From assembly GCA_951813535.1 (NCBI GenBank), contig OX638345.1, forward strand, positions 1,857,158-1,921,157: 64,000 nucleotides of DNA. Direction: 5' to 3'. The translations under genes and the position numbers were made by a program. This stretch comes from an uncultured Dehalococcoidia bacterium. GTDB taxonomy: Bacteria > Chloroflexota > Dehalococcoidia > Lucifugimonadales > UBA3495. Below are positions 7,974 through 15,993 of the stretch, one piece after another; position 1 is the first letter of the stretch, and every line of letters starts with the position of its first letter. The notes beneath the pieces were generated by a model. It worked only from the letters and a program-made list of their open reading frames with translations. It did not search any database and was not told the DNA's origin.

Positions 7974-8820
7974 ATTCCTCTAACGCCCGGCGATATACCG
8001 GCTTGCTCTGCCGTTTCCGAGCGTCCAACAGGATCCCCACGACAGTCCCGCTGTGGGCCACGTTCACGCCCACCGCTCCGATCTCGACGGCGAATCCCGA
8101 TGCTCGCTCTACCCACGGGCCCGCGTCGTCCGGTCGTCCCGCCCACGCGCTGATGGTAGCGCCCCGGCCGACCAGCTCCGGATCGCAGCGGCGGATGCCT
8201 TCTCGCACCAACTCCAGCGCCTCGGTGGTGGCATCGGCGATCCCCCGCCAACGTTCTCCACGATCGATCTGGTTGAACTCCAGCGTATCCACCTGCCCAC
8301 CCCGGTCGATGACTATCACCTCCATCGGAGGAGGGTTGCCCAAAAGTTCGACGACTTTGCCCTGGCGATGATCGAGCATGGCGATACCGGGAAACATCAC
8401 TCCGTCGGTCGGTTCCACCGCCAGGGCGATCTCTGCGATGGTTTCCGGCGGCAACTCGATTCCAACAGCTCTGCCGGTTGCGCACACCGCGGCGGTGATA
8501 TCGGCGCTGCTGCTTCCCATCCCTTTGCCCATTGGGATTGGATTGGCGATAGCGACATCTGCGAACAGTCCGGAGGCGCCCAGAGTGATTCGTATTTGTT
8601 CCAACGTGGCAGCCACCGCCTGCCGGGTTTTCGGAAGGTGGTCTATGCCTCGTACCTGACTGCCAGGTTCGTCGCGGCGGCAAACCGCTACGGTAGCCCG
8701 CGAAAACTGATTGATCGGGCACGTGACCAGGAAATCCACTCCTCGGGTCATCCCCTGCACGAACTCGCCACAGGTCCCCGGAGCCAGAACCGAAGCCGTT
8801 CCCAACATCCCGTCAGCCAT
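7915..8820 (-). CDS. pduX: GHMP-family L-threonine kinase (PduX-like)
   Basis: This 301-residue protein has APGTCGEFVQG near its start and the GHMP phosphate loop PMGKGMGSSSAD; the C terminus is VIGGGVRF. TCGEFVQG followed by DFLVTCP is typical of the PduX/threonine kinase branch. L-threonine kinase makes O-phospho-L-threonine, the precursor of the aminopropanol linker of cobalamin. Lying directly after cobQ and cobU supports this. I chose the ATG at 8820; the longer frame to 8907 would overlap cobU and adds a basic, non-homologous stretch. Its 3' end overlaps the convergent glycosylase gene by 59 bases. Confidence 0.82.
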   Translation of the reverse strand: MADGMLGTASVLAPGTCGEFVQGMTRGVDFLVTCPINQFSRATVAVCRRDEPGSQVRGIDHLPKTRQAVAATLEQIRITLGASGLFADVAIANPIPMGKGMGSSSADITAAVCATGRAVGIELPPETIAEIALAVEPTDGVMFPGIAMLDHRQGKVVELLGNPPPMEVIVIDRGGQVDTLEFNQIDRGERWRGIADATTEALELVREGIRRCDPELVGRGATISAWAGRPDDAGPWVERASGFAVEIGAVGVNVAHSGTVVGILLDARKRQSKPVYRRALEEFIDAAAVQHYRVIGGGVRF

Positions 8821-8857
8821 CGCGCCAGGGAATCTCCGAGCCTGAGCCGGCCGCCGG

Positions 8858-9427
8858 CTACGCGCCGGCGCCCAGGGGTTTGATTTGGACGGGCTGCCCC
8901 GCGACAACCATCGTGACCTTGTCGGCGGCCTCCGCCACCGCCTGGTTGACGGTGCCGAGCAGGTCCTGGAATTGGCGCCCCATCTGGCTCGTGGCTATCA
9001 ACGAATGCCCAACTTCACTGCTGACTATCACCGCTTCGCAGTCCGTTTCCCGGACGTAATCCGCAAAACGCCGCGCCGCGCCCACAATGCGGGCTTCCAG
9101 TTCCAGTCGCGGGGTACCTTCGTGTTCCAGCATCAGGTTGGACACCCAGACGTCCATGGAGTCGAGCAGCAGGACCAAAGGTCGGCTTGCTGTGCTCGTC
9201 TGACCTTGCAGCGCGCCAACCGGGTTCAGTGGTGCCTCCAGGGTGCTCCAGTTGTGAGGCCGCCGCTGTTGGTGTCGTTGAATGCGTTCCTCCATCTCCT
9301 GGTCAACCGCAACTCCGGTCGCTACGTACAGGACCGGCTCACATCCGGCGATTGCCGCCGCCACCCGTTCGGCGTAGGCGCTTTTGCCCGACCGTATCCC
9401 GCCCAATACCAGGTGTATCGAGCTCAT
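8858..9427 (-). CDS. cobU: Adenosylcobinamide kinase / adenosylcobinamide-phosphate guanylyltransferase
   Basis: This 189-residue protein starts with the P-loop LVLGGIRSGKSAYAE. It also has LYVATG, the central RIQRHQQRRP (which carries the guanylylated His in this family) and LLLDSMDVWVSNLML. CobU phosphorylates adenosylcobinamide and then transfers GMP to it during assembly of the nucleotide loop of B12. Its ATG overlaps the cobQ stop by an ATGA (9424-9427), so translation is coupled. The gap to the kinase gene downstream is 37 bases. Confidence 0.93.
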   Translation of the reverse strand: MSSIHLVLGGIRSGKSAYAERVAAAIAGCEPVLYVATGVAVDQEMEERIQRHQQRRPHNWSTLEAPLNPVGALQGQTSTASRPLVLLLDSMDVWVSNLMLEHEGTPRLELEARIVGAARRFADYVRETDCEAVIVSSEVGHSLIATSQMGRQFQDLLGTVNQAVAEAADKVTMVVAGQPVQIKPLGAGA

Positions 9428-10989
9428 AGCGCCGGTGTCAGCCCTGCCATGTCGTAGACCAGATCCATTTGCAGGCTGTCGCGCACCCAGTCGGCCAGGC
9501 GGTCATACTCACGGTCGCGGGCGACATCCACTCCTTCCGGCAACCCGACGCCCTTGCGCCGGGCCAGTTCCCCCAGGATCGCGCGCCGGACTCCGGCGTT
9601 GTGAAACAACCCGTGGATGTACGTTCCCATCACGCGCCCATTGGCGTCGAGCGCGCCGTCGAACGAGGTTTCTGCCGTGATGGCCGCGTCGGCCCGGTCG
9701 ACCACCATGAACGGTGGTATCACGCCTTCGCCCGAGGTTCGCCCCATGTGGATCTCGTAGCCCACCACCGTCTCTCCGTCGGCTCCGGACATCAGGTGTC
9801 CGCGGGTGGCCGCCTCTGTTCGCACGGTGGCCTCCACCCGGTGGGTCTCCTTGGTACCGGCGAACGTGGTTACCAACGGGAGCAGCCCGAGACCGTCCGC
9901 CGCGCCGACGGAAGACTCGATGCGGTCAGGGTCCAATAGCGTTGTACCCAGCATCTGGTATCCGCCGCAGATTCCGATGATTGCGGAACCGCTCTCGGTG
10001 GCGCCCACCACGGCCTGGGACAAGCCCTGCTGTTCCATCCACAACAGGTCGGGGATGGTTGTCTTGCTGCCTGGCAGGATGACCAGATCCGGGCGACCGA
10101 GGCGGTCGCCGTTCTGCACGTATCTCAGCGAGACTCCCGGCTCTCGCGCCAGAGGGTCGAAGTCGTCGAAGTTCGAAATGTGGGGAACCTGTACCACCGC
10201 CACGTCCAACACGTTGGGCGACGAAGCGTGTGGCGGCGCAAAGTCCAGCGCGACCGAATCCTCTTCCGGAATGTGGATGTCGCGGAAGTGGTGGACTACG
10301 CCCACCACCGGTTTGTTCGTGTAGTTTTCCAGCCACGTCAGACCGTCAGTCAGCAGCGAGACGTCGCCGCGGAACTTGTTGATCAGCAGTCCCTTGACTC
10401 GGTCCCGCTCAGCCTCGTCCAGGAGTTGCAATGTTCCCACCAGGGACGCGAACACGCCTCCCCGATCAATGTCACCGCACAGCAGCACCGGCGCGTTGGC
10501 GTGGAGCGCCACCCGCATATTGACGATCTCGGTCGCTTTCAGGTTGATCTCCGCCGGGCTTCCCGCCCCCTCGATGACCACCACGTCGTGCTGGCTGCGG
10601 AGCACATCCAGCGAATTGGATACGGATTCCCAGAGGGTGGCTTTCAGGTCGAAATAGTCGCGGGCCCGAGCGGAGGTCAGTGGTCGTCCCATCAGCACCA
10701 CCTGGGCGTGACTGTCCGCTTCGGGTTTGAGCAGGACCGGGTTCATCTCCACCCGGGCCTCAACACCGGCGGCTTCTGCCTGGACAGCCTGGGCGCGGCC
10801 GATTTCACCGCCGTCCGGCGTGACGTACGAGTTGTTTGACATATTCTGCGCCTTGAACGGCGCAACCCGCAGACCGTCCTGGCGGAATATGCGACACAGC
10901 GCCGATACCAGCACGCTCTTGCCAACGTGGGACGCGGTGCCTTGAACCATTATCACCCGGCCAGCGGGTGAATTGTTTTGAGCTGTCAT
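9424..10989 (-). CDS. cobQ: Cobyric acid synthase
   Basis: This 521-residue enzyme has an N-terminal ATP-binding domain (IMVQGTASHVGKSVL; APFKAQNMSNNSYVT; VVIEGAGSPAEINL) and a C-terminal glutamine amidotransferase domain. The nucleophile elbow is IIGICGGYQMLG and the His segment is GTYIHGLFHN. It amidates four carboxylates of adenosylcobyrinic diamide using glutamine and ATP. I chose the ATG at 10989, giving MTAQNNSPAGR; the frame extends to 11040 without homology. It is the first gene of the minus-strand cobQ-cobU-pduX operon. No corrin-ring genes are in the window, so this locus fits late synthesis or salvage. No cobalamin riboswitch is visible upstream. Confidence 0.95.
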   Translation of the reverse strand: MTAQNNSPAGRVIMVQGTASHVGKSVLVSALCRIFRQDGLRVAPFKAQNMSNNSYVTPDGGEIGRAQAVQAEAAGVEARVEMNPVLLKPEADSHAQVVLMGRPLTSARARDYFDLKATLWESVSNSLDVLRSQHDVVVIEGAGSPAEINLKATEIVNMRVALHANAPVLLCGDIDRGGVFASLVGTLQLLDEAERDRVKGLLINKFRGDVSLLTDGLTWLENYTNKPVVGVVHHFRDIHIPEEDSVALDFAPPHASSPNVLDVAVVQVPHISNFDDFDPLAREPGVSLRYVQNGDRLGRPDLVILPGSKTTIPDLLWMEQQGLSQAVVGATESGSAIIGICGGYQMLGTTLLDPDRIESSVGAADGLGLLPLVTTFAGTKETHRVEATVRTEAATRGHLMSGADGETVVGYEIHMGRTSGEGVIPPFMVVDRADAAITAETSFDGALDANGRVMGTYIHGLFHNAGVRRAILGELARRKGVGLPEGVDVARDREYDRLADWVRDSLQMDLVYDMAGLTPAL

Positions 10990-11172
10990 TGTGGGTGCCG
11001 TATGTCCTCGGGATTCGCTGCGCTTCGAAAGACCGTCCACTCGGCATTAAACCACAGTTTCTGCGTCGGCGATGTACCATCAGCTGGCGCTCGCCCCATG
11101 GTTCAGCGGGTAGGCATTGCATGACCCGTCGCGCGGTTGGGCCGGGCTGTGATTGGTCCGTTGATTCTTGGG

Positions 11173-12615
11173 ATGCTGGATGCTACCGTTACCCGCGTGC
11201 TCGCGAAATTGTTTCCGTGGCCGGTCGGTGTGCCGTTTTCGCGGATACCGCCAACCGTTCGTCGGCATTTGTCGATCCTGGTCGCCGTCACGGCGGTGTC
11301 GTTGGTTGCGGTAGCCTGCGCTTCCGACACGGCCAACACGGAAAATAACGAGATCTCCATGCCTATCAACCGCATCGCATATATCGATTCCGAAGGCCAA
11401 CTGGTCACGTCCGACCCTGACGGTTCCGGTCGCAATCCGTTGACCACTGGCGCCGTGGCCCGCGCCGGCGGCATCCTCGCCCAGCCACAGCGCCGCGATG
11501 CGATGTACAGCTGGCCCGTGTGGTCGCCGGACGGCTCGCGTATCGCGGTTTCTCTGCTGCGCGGAGATTCGCCCAGCGACGCGCAGATTAGCCTCCAATC
11601 GCTGGAATCGTCCACCGGGGTGGGTGGGGCGGCGTTCGTCAACGAGACCCCGCTCACCATCGCAGAGGGCACTCCCCACTACGTGCAGTGGTCGCCCGAC
11701 GGACAAAAGCTGGGAATCACGGCCGCGACCCCCGAAGGACTGACTCTGTTCGTGGTGGATGCCATGCCCTCGGCTCAATCCGATCCGCCGAACGTTCCGT
11801 TGGCGGTGCAACGAGGCGCACCCCTGTATTTCGACTGGTCGCCCGATAGCGCTTCACTGGCGGTTCACAGTAACGAGGATGTTCTCCTGGTGCGGCCGGA
11901 TTACGACGCCCAGCAGTTCAGCGTCCAGCCATTGGCCCGTTCCCGTTCGTTCCGCACCCCGGCCTGGTCCCCGGACGGAAGCCGTTTGGCCTGGTCGGCG
12001 CCCGGCGGCGATGGCGAAGCGTTGTGGGTGGGATGGCCCGACCAACCCGCCGCCGCCGCCCTCCGGCTGGCCGAAGTCGAAGGCGCCTGCGCGTTCCTGT
12101 GGTCGGCCGACGGAGAGGCGATTGCCGTGGCGGACCGGCAGGTTGCGGGTTCTCCCGCGTATCGTCGGCTGCGCCTTCTGGCCGCCGACGGCAGTGCGGA
12201 GCGCGTGGTCCAGGAAGACGACTGGGTGCTGGGGTTTTTCTGGGAGCCCCAGGGCGATCGTTTGGCCTGGGTAGCCCTGAGCCCGGAAGAGCGAACGATG
12301 GAGTGGAGACTCGTTTCAGGGCTAGCCTCCGACTCCGCCGGCGACCCGGAGGATAGCGCCCTCGGAGGGTTCCGTTTTTCGCCCAGCGGGGAAACGTTCT
12401 TGATGCTGGCATTCTTCGACCAGTACGCCCGGAGCCATTCGCCCTGGGCGCCCGACGGGTCGGCCCTGGTAGTGGCCGGCACACAGCAATATCTGTCAGA
12501 GCGGCGCAACGGCAGCAGCGGAGGCGGCTCCCGGGTGTATGTCGTGGAGACCGGCGAAGGCGGGGAACTGCGCGACATCGCCAACGGCAGCATGGCAGTG
12601 TGGTCGACACGCTGA
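11173..12615 (+). CDS. Lipoprotein with a TolB-like PD40 beta-propeller
   Basis: About 480 residues. A hydrophobic stretch LSILVAVTAVSLVAVAC looks like a lipoprotein signal with the acylated cysteine at its end. The rest holds seven PD40/WD-like repeats of the form W-S-P-D-G-S-R-L-A (VWSPDGSRIAV, QWSPDGQKLGI, DWSPDSASLAV, AWSPDGSRLAW, LWSADGEAIAV, RFSPSGETFL, PWAPDGSALVV), consistent with a seven-bladed propeller outside the cell. The start is unsure: ATG 11173 is given, TTG 11137 is in frame, and GTG 11230 would give the most typical signal peptide. The binding partner is unknown. It overlaps the next lipoprotein gene by 16 bases. Confidence 0.75.
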   Translation: MLDATVTRVLAKLFPWPVGVPFSRIPPTVRRHLSILVAVTAVSLVAVACASDTANTENNEISMPINRIAYIDSEGQLVTSDPDGSGRNPLTTGAVARAGGILAQPQRRDAMYSWPVWSPDGSRIAVSLLRGDSPSDAQISLQSLESSTGVGGAAFVNETPLTIAEGTPHYVQWSPDGQKLGITAATPEGLTLFVVDAMPSAQSDPPNVPLAVQRGAPLYFDWSPDSASLAVHSNEDVLLVRPDYDAQQFSVQPLARSRSFRTPAWSPDGSRLAWSAPGGDGEALWVGWPDQPAAAALRLAEVEGACAFLWSADGEAIAVADRQVAGSPAYRRLRLLAADGSAERVVQEDDWVLGFFWEPQGDRLAWVALSPEERTMEWRLVSGLASDSAGDPEDSALGGFRFSPSGETFLMLAFFDQYARSHSPWAPDGSALVVAGTQQYLSERRNGSSGGGSRVYVVETGEGGELRDIANGSMAVWSTR

Positions 12616-13382
12616 CAACGGTTGGACGCGGTCTGTCCCTGGTAGTGCTCGTCGGGATCATTTGGACTGCCGTGGCATGCGGGGGCCGCTCCGCGGATAT
12701 CGCTGTGCCCACTCCGGTTCCCGATCCCGCGGCGCTGCTGGCGGAAACCGCGGCCAATTTGCGGGATGTCCAATCGGTTGGATTCCGAGTGACGCACGAA
12801 GCGGGCAGCATGTATTTGCCCGAGTTCCGGGCCAAGATCACCGAAATCACCGGGACGTGGGACGCCGAAGTCGGGGCGGCAATGACTATCGATGCCTACG
12901 TGGTCAGTGGCCCGGAAACCGATCCCCAATCGGGCTCCTACGTCCAGGTGCTCGCCGTCGTCACGCCGCAAGGATATTTTTCCACCGAACCAATATCAGG
13001 ACTTTGGCTCAAACAGCCTGCCCAATCGGCCCCGTTGACGGTTAGTAGTCTCCAGCATATCGTCGCGGACTTGGTGGAAGCGGTCGAAAATCCCGTCCTG
13101 GTTGGCGAGGAGACTGTCGACGACGTTCCCACCTACAGGATCAGCGGTGTCGTTCCCACGTCCTCAATGGACTGGCTCCCCATCGCGGCATCGGAGGGCC
13201 AAGCCTTGCAAATCGACCTCTGGACGGATGCGGACCAAAAATTGCTGCGGATGATTGGCCTCGTCGGCGCGGTGGGTGAGTTCGACTCTCCCGACACCCA
13301 CCGGACTATTCGCCTTACCGATATCGGAACGCCAGTCGATATCGCACCGCCGGAGCAGTTCATCGACCTGTCCGGCGGTTAG
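12600..13382 (+). CDS. LppX/LprG-like lipoprotein
   Basis: This 260-residue protein starts with a lipoprotein signal ending VGIIWTAVAC (acylation at Cys27). It is followed by a proline-rich linker and a domain resembling LppX_LprAFG: DVQSVGFRVTHEAGS, then a strand-rich region with IDLWTDADQKLLRMI near the end. In mycobacteria such proteins bind and carry acylated lipids such as phosphatidylinositol mannosides. That role is suggestive here because an inositol-lipid module lies at 26.8-29.8 kb, but this is inference. It starts at GTG inside the end of the propeller gene, so the two are translationally coupled. Confidence 0.7.
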   Translation: MVDTLTTVGRGLSLVVLVGIIWTAVACGGRSADIAVPTPVPDPAALLAETAANLRDVQSVGFRVTHEAGSMYLPEFRAKITEITGTWDAEVGAAMTIDAYVVSGPETDPQSGSYVQVLAVVTPQGYFSTEPISGLWLKQPAQSAPLTVSSLQHIVADLVEAVENPVLVGEETVDDVPTYRISGVVPTSSMDWLPIAASEGQALQIDLWTDADQKLLRMIGLVGAVGEFDSPDTHRTIRLTDIGTPVDIAPPEQFIDLSGG

Positions 13383-13409
13383 CTTCCGGGAACCGGGCCG
13401 GCTGCCCAA

Positions 13410-14948
13410 ATGATTGCTGCGTTGAGGCCGCCGCGATTATCGCCGTGGGTTCTGGTAGGAATCGTCGCCGCCGGCACGTTCATAACCGCCCTGGATCAGA
13501 CCGTTGTGATCACGGCGCTGCCCGCGATCATGGCCGACCTCAAGATACCGATCCTGCGGTTGGAATCGGTGATCTGGGTCGTAACCGTCTATCTGTTGGG
13601 TTACACCGCGGCCATGCCTTTGCTCGGTCGATTGGCCGACGTACACGGTTACCGGCGTGTTTACCTCCTGTCGCTTGCGGTGTTCGCTGTCGGTACTGCC
13701 TTGGTCGCCCTGGCCGGGCAGTGGCACTGGTTGAACGGGAATCTTGAGCCCCTCCATCAGATCGTCGTCGCTCGAGTGATCCAGGCCATCGGCGGCGGCG
13801 GCGCGGTGCCGGTGAGTTTGGCCATCGCTGCGGGTCTGGTTCCTCCCGCCCAGCGCGGCCTGGCCCTGGGCGTGGTGGCCGGCGCTGCCGAGGCCGGAAG
13901 CATGCTCGGTCCCGCATACGGCGGAGCGGTGATCGAGTTATGGGGCTGGCGCGCCATATTCTGGCTCAACGTTCCCCAGGCTGCCGCCGTCGCGGTTGCT
14001 CTGGTGTTCCTTCCGGAACGACGCAACCCGGGAGCCCGCATGGACTACATGGGCGCCGTGTTGCTTACGGCCGCCCTGGTTCTGCTGTGTTTGGCCATTG
14101 CGCACGAGGGCCTGTTCGAATTGTCGTCGTCGACCCCGTGGTGGCTCCTCGCGGGATGTTCAATGTGCGTGGTCGCCTTGGTTGTTGTCCATTTCCGCAC
14201 CGCGCAGCCGCTCCTCTCCCCGGTCCTGCTGCAAGCTCGCGCCTTCGTCCTGGCTAACGCCGTGCAATTGCTGGTGGGTGTATCCCTCATCGTCGCCATG
14301 GCCAGCACGGTGGTCATGGCAAACACGGTGATGAACGTGCCCCACCGTCCCGTCGAGCCTTTCACCGCCGCGCTCTGGCTGCTCCGGATGACTGCCACTA
14401 TCCCGATGTTTGCCGTGATCGGCGGGCTGCTCCTGCGGCGGTTCGATGCGCGATGGATCACCGTGCTGGGGTTGGGGCTGATAGCCGTAGGGATGTTCCG
14501 CCTCAGCGGATGGCAGATCGAAATCACCGAACCCCGTTTGACCATCGATATGGTCCTGGCCGGTTCCGGTTTTGGCCTGGTGGTGGCGCCCCTGATGCAT
14601 CGGGCCGTGTCCGCTGCGCCGCCAGACTACCGGGCCGTGGCAGCGTCGATGATTGTCGTGGCACGCATGTTGGGGATGACGCTTGGGATCGCCGTCCTAT
14701 CGGCTTGGGGCATCAATCAGATGCTGGCGATACTGACCGAAACGCCCTCTGCCCTGACCACCCCCGGTTTGGATGCCGAAGCCCGAGCCCGGGAGTTCGC
14801 CGAGTACCGGCGTTTTTTGCAGACGGCGAGTCTGGACCTGTTTCACGCGTTCTACCGGGCCGCCGGATTCGTCGCCGTCATCGCCATCGTCCCAGCCCTG
14901 CTGATGCGTTCCGGCTCCCCGGAAGAGTCGGAGACCGTCGGCCCTTAG
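13410..14948 (+). CDS. MFS multidrug transporter, DHA2 (EmrB/QacA) type
   Basis: The 512 residues carry about 14 predicted membrane segments. The proton-antiporter motifs are in order: LDQTVVITALPAI in helix 1, the loop motif GRLADVHGYRR after helix 2, and the exporter motif in AGSMLGPAYGGAVIELWGWR of helix 5. This is the 14-helix drug:proton antiporter group, and the substrate is unknown. The start ATG lies 27 bases after the lipoprotein gene. The stop codon TAG (14946-14948) is formed at the left edge of an IS5-type insertion. The pre-insertion sequence would also read TAG there, so the protein is unchanged. Confidence 0.88.
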   Translation: MIAALRPPRLSPWVLVGIVAAGTFITALDQTVVITALPAIMADLKIPILRLESVIWVVTVYLLGYTAAMPLLGRLADVHGYRRVYLLSLAVFAVGTALVALAGQWHWLNGNLEPLHQIVVARVIQAIGGGGAVPVSLAIAAGLVPPAQRGLALGVVAGAAEAGSMLGPAYGGAVIELWGWRAIFWLNVPQAAAVAVALVFLPERRNPGARMDYMGAVLLTAALVLLCLAIAHEGLFELSSSTPWWLLAGCSMCVVALVVVHFRTAQPLLSPVLLQARAFVLANAVQLLVGVSLIVAMASTVVMANTVMNVPHRPVEPFTAALWLLRMTATIPMFAVIGGLLLRRFDARWITVLGLGLIAVGMFRLSGWQIEITEPRLTIDMVLAGSGFGLVVAPLMHRAVSAAPPDYRAVAASMIVVARMLGMTLGIAVLSAWGINQMLAILTETPSALTTPGLDAEARAREFAEYRRFLQTASLDLFHAFYRAAGFVAVIAIVPALLMRSGSPEESETVGP

Positions 14949-14968
14949 AGGGTGTGTGACAAAGGGTT

Positions 14969-15352
14969 TCAAGTAGGTTGGAGCCGTTTGAGCATCAGGT
15001 TGACCATGGCGATATGGACCCACGCTTCGCTGCTTTCGGGGCGTTCCTCGTAGTCTTTGCTCAACCGTCGGCATCGGCTCAGCCACCCCAGGGTGCGTTC
15101 CACTACCCATCTTCGGTGCAGTACCTCGAAGTGGTGGCTGTCCGGCTTGCGTTTGACCACCGTGAGCAACCAACCGCCGGTGACCCAGGCCCACGCCACC
15201 AGTCGGCCCGCATAGCCAGCATCCGCCCAGATCACCCTCAGACGAGCGAACCGGTCCAGCAGTTTGGCCAACACCAACTTGGCGCCGTCTCGGTCCTGAA
15301 TATTGGCGGCATGCACCACCACGGCCAGCAGCAATCCCATGGTGTCCACCAC
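14969..15352 (-). CDS. IS5-family transposase, C-terminal part (orfB)
   Basis: This holds the C-terminal DDE region: [26 protein letters not shown] with the second catalytic Asp, and [12 protein letters not shown] with the catalytic Glu, ending [11 protein letters not shown]. It is in the -1 frame relative to orfA, and the frame is open back past the A5G5 run at 15404-15413. The full transposase is most likely produced by -1 frameshifting there, as is usual for the IS427 group. The GTG at 15352 is only the first start-like codon, not a likely real start. Confidence 0.85.
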   Translation of the reverse strand: MVDTMGLLLAVVVHAANIQDRDGAKLVLAKLLDRFARLRVIWADAGYAGRLVAWAWVTGGWLLTVVKRKPDSHHFEVLHRRWVVERTLGWLSRCRRLSKDYEERPESSEAWVHIAMVNLMLKRLQPT

Positions 15353-15372
15353 GATGTGCCGCTTGCGTCCGG

Positions 15373-15753
15373 TTACCCGTTTGCCAGCGTCGTAACCTCT
15401 GGGCCCCCTTTTTCCGTGGTCTTCACCGACTGGCTGTCAATGATGGCCGCGCTGGGTGTGGCCTCCCGTCCCGCCGCTTCCCGCACCCGGGCCCGCAAAG
15501 CGGCCTCAGCACGTTCCCAGGTCCCGTCATCCCGCCACTTGCGGAAGTACCACCAGACCGTGCCCCACGGCGGCAGGTCGTGGGGCATCAGCCGCCAGGG
15601 GATGCCGCCTCGCAACACGTACAGGATGCCGTTGACTACCTCCCGCAGGTCCGTGGTCCTGGGATGACCTCTTCTGGTGTCGGGCGGCAGCAGAGGAGCC
15701 AGTTCTTCCCACTGGGCATCGGTCAAATCGCTGGGGTATGGTTTTCTGTTCAT
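15373..15753 (-). CDS. IS5-family transposase, N-terminal part (orfA)
   Basis: The 126 residues start [18 protein letters not shown], the typical N terminus of IS427-type transposases (DUF4096 region). [20 protein letters not shown] and [16 protein letters not shown] follow, with the first catalytic Asp in IIDSQ. The frame runs over AAAAAGGGGG (minus strand, 15413-15404) and ends 10 codons later. A -1 slip on this run joins it to orfB through [10 protein letters not shown]. Confidence 0.87.
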   Translation of the reverse strand: MNRKPYPSDLTDAQWEELAPLLPPDTRRGHPRTTDLREVVNGILYVLRGGIPWRLMPHDLPPWGTVWWYFRKWRDDGTWERAEAALRARVREAAGREATPSAAIIDSQSVKTTEKGGPEVTTLANG

Positions 15754-15896
15754 ACCATCAGCGTAAACACCATCCCACCCTCACCCCAAGAACAACCGGT
15801 GCACGCTTGGCCCTTTGTCACACACCCTCTTAGTTCGGTGGTTCATGTCGTCCGCCACCGCTCAGAAACCGCCCCGGGATGCACGGTCGCTCTCGA

Positions 15897-15925
15897 TTGG
15901 CAGCAGTTTGACCTGGTGATAGACT
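15897..15925 (+). promoter_or_regulatory. Sigma-70-type promoter of the PhnD-like gene
   Basis: TTGGCA (15897-15902) and TAGACT (15920-15925) are 17 bases apart, 68 bases before the ATG at 15994. The -10 hexamer is identical to the one before the PHP gene. Because it lies just right of the IS5 element, transcription does not depend on the upstream MFS gene. Confidence 0.45.
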
Positions 15926-15993
15926 GCGGCTGAGTAACGGCAACAAGCTGGCATTCGATCCGGTAGAAGCTCTTCAGCACGGGAGGTGATCCG

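Larger units (their letters stand above)
14948..15829 (-). mobile_element. IS5-family (IS427-like) insertion sequence, complete
   Basis: The 882-bp element has perfect 19-bp terminal inverted repeats (GAGGGTGTGTGACAAAGGG at 14948-14966 and its complement at 15811-15829). It is flanked by a TTA target duplication (14945-14947 and 15830-15832). It holds a two-frame transposase on the minus strand with a slippery run between the frames. Intact ends, an intact target duplication and an apparently intact transposase suggest a recent, possibly active copy. Confidence 0.93.

Noticed and set aside
9800-10840. Long open frames antisense to cobQ
   Set aside because: They mirror a clearly coding strand in GC-rich DNA and show no family motifs. 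The same applies to antisense frames over dinG, the CoA-transferases and inositol-phosphate synthase.
10990-11136. Possible cobalamin riboswitch before cobQ
   Set aside because: The gap is only 147-180 bases and lacks the B12 box and the GCCACTG-type core on the relevant strand.
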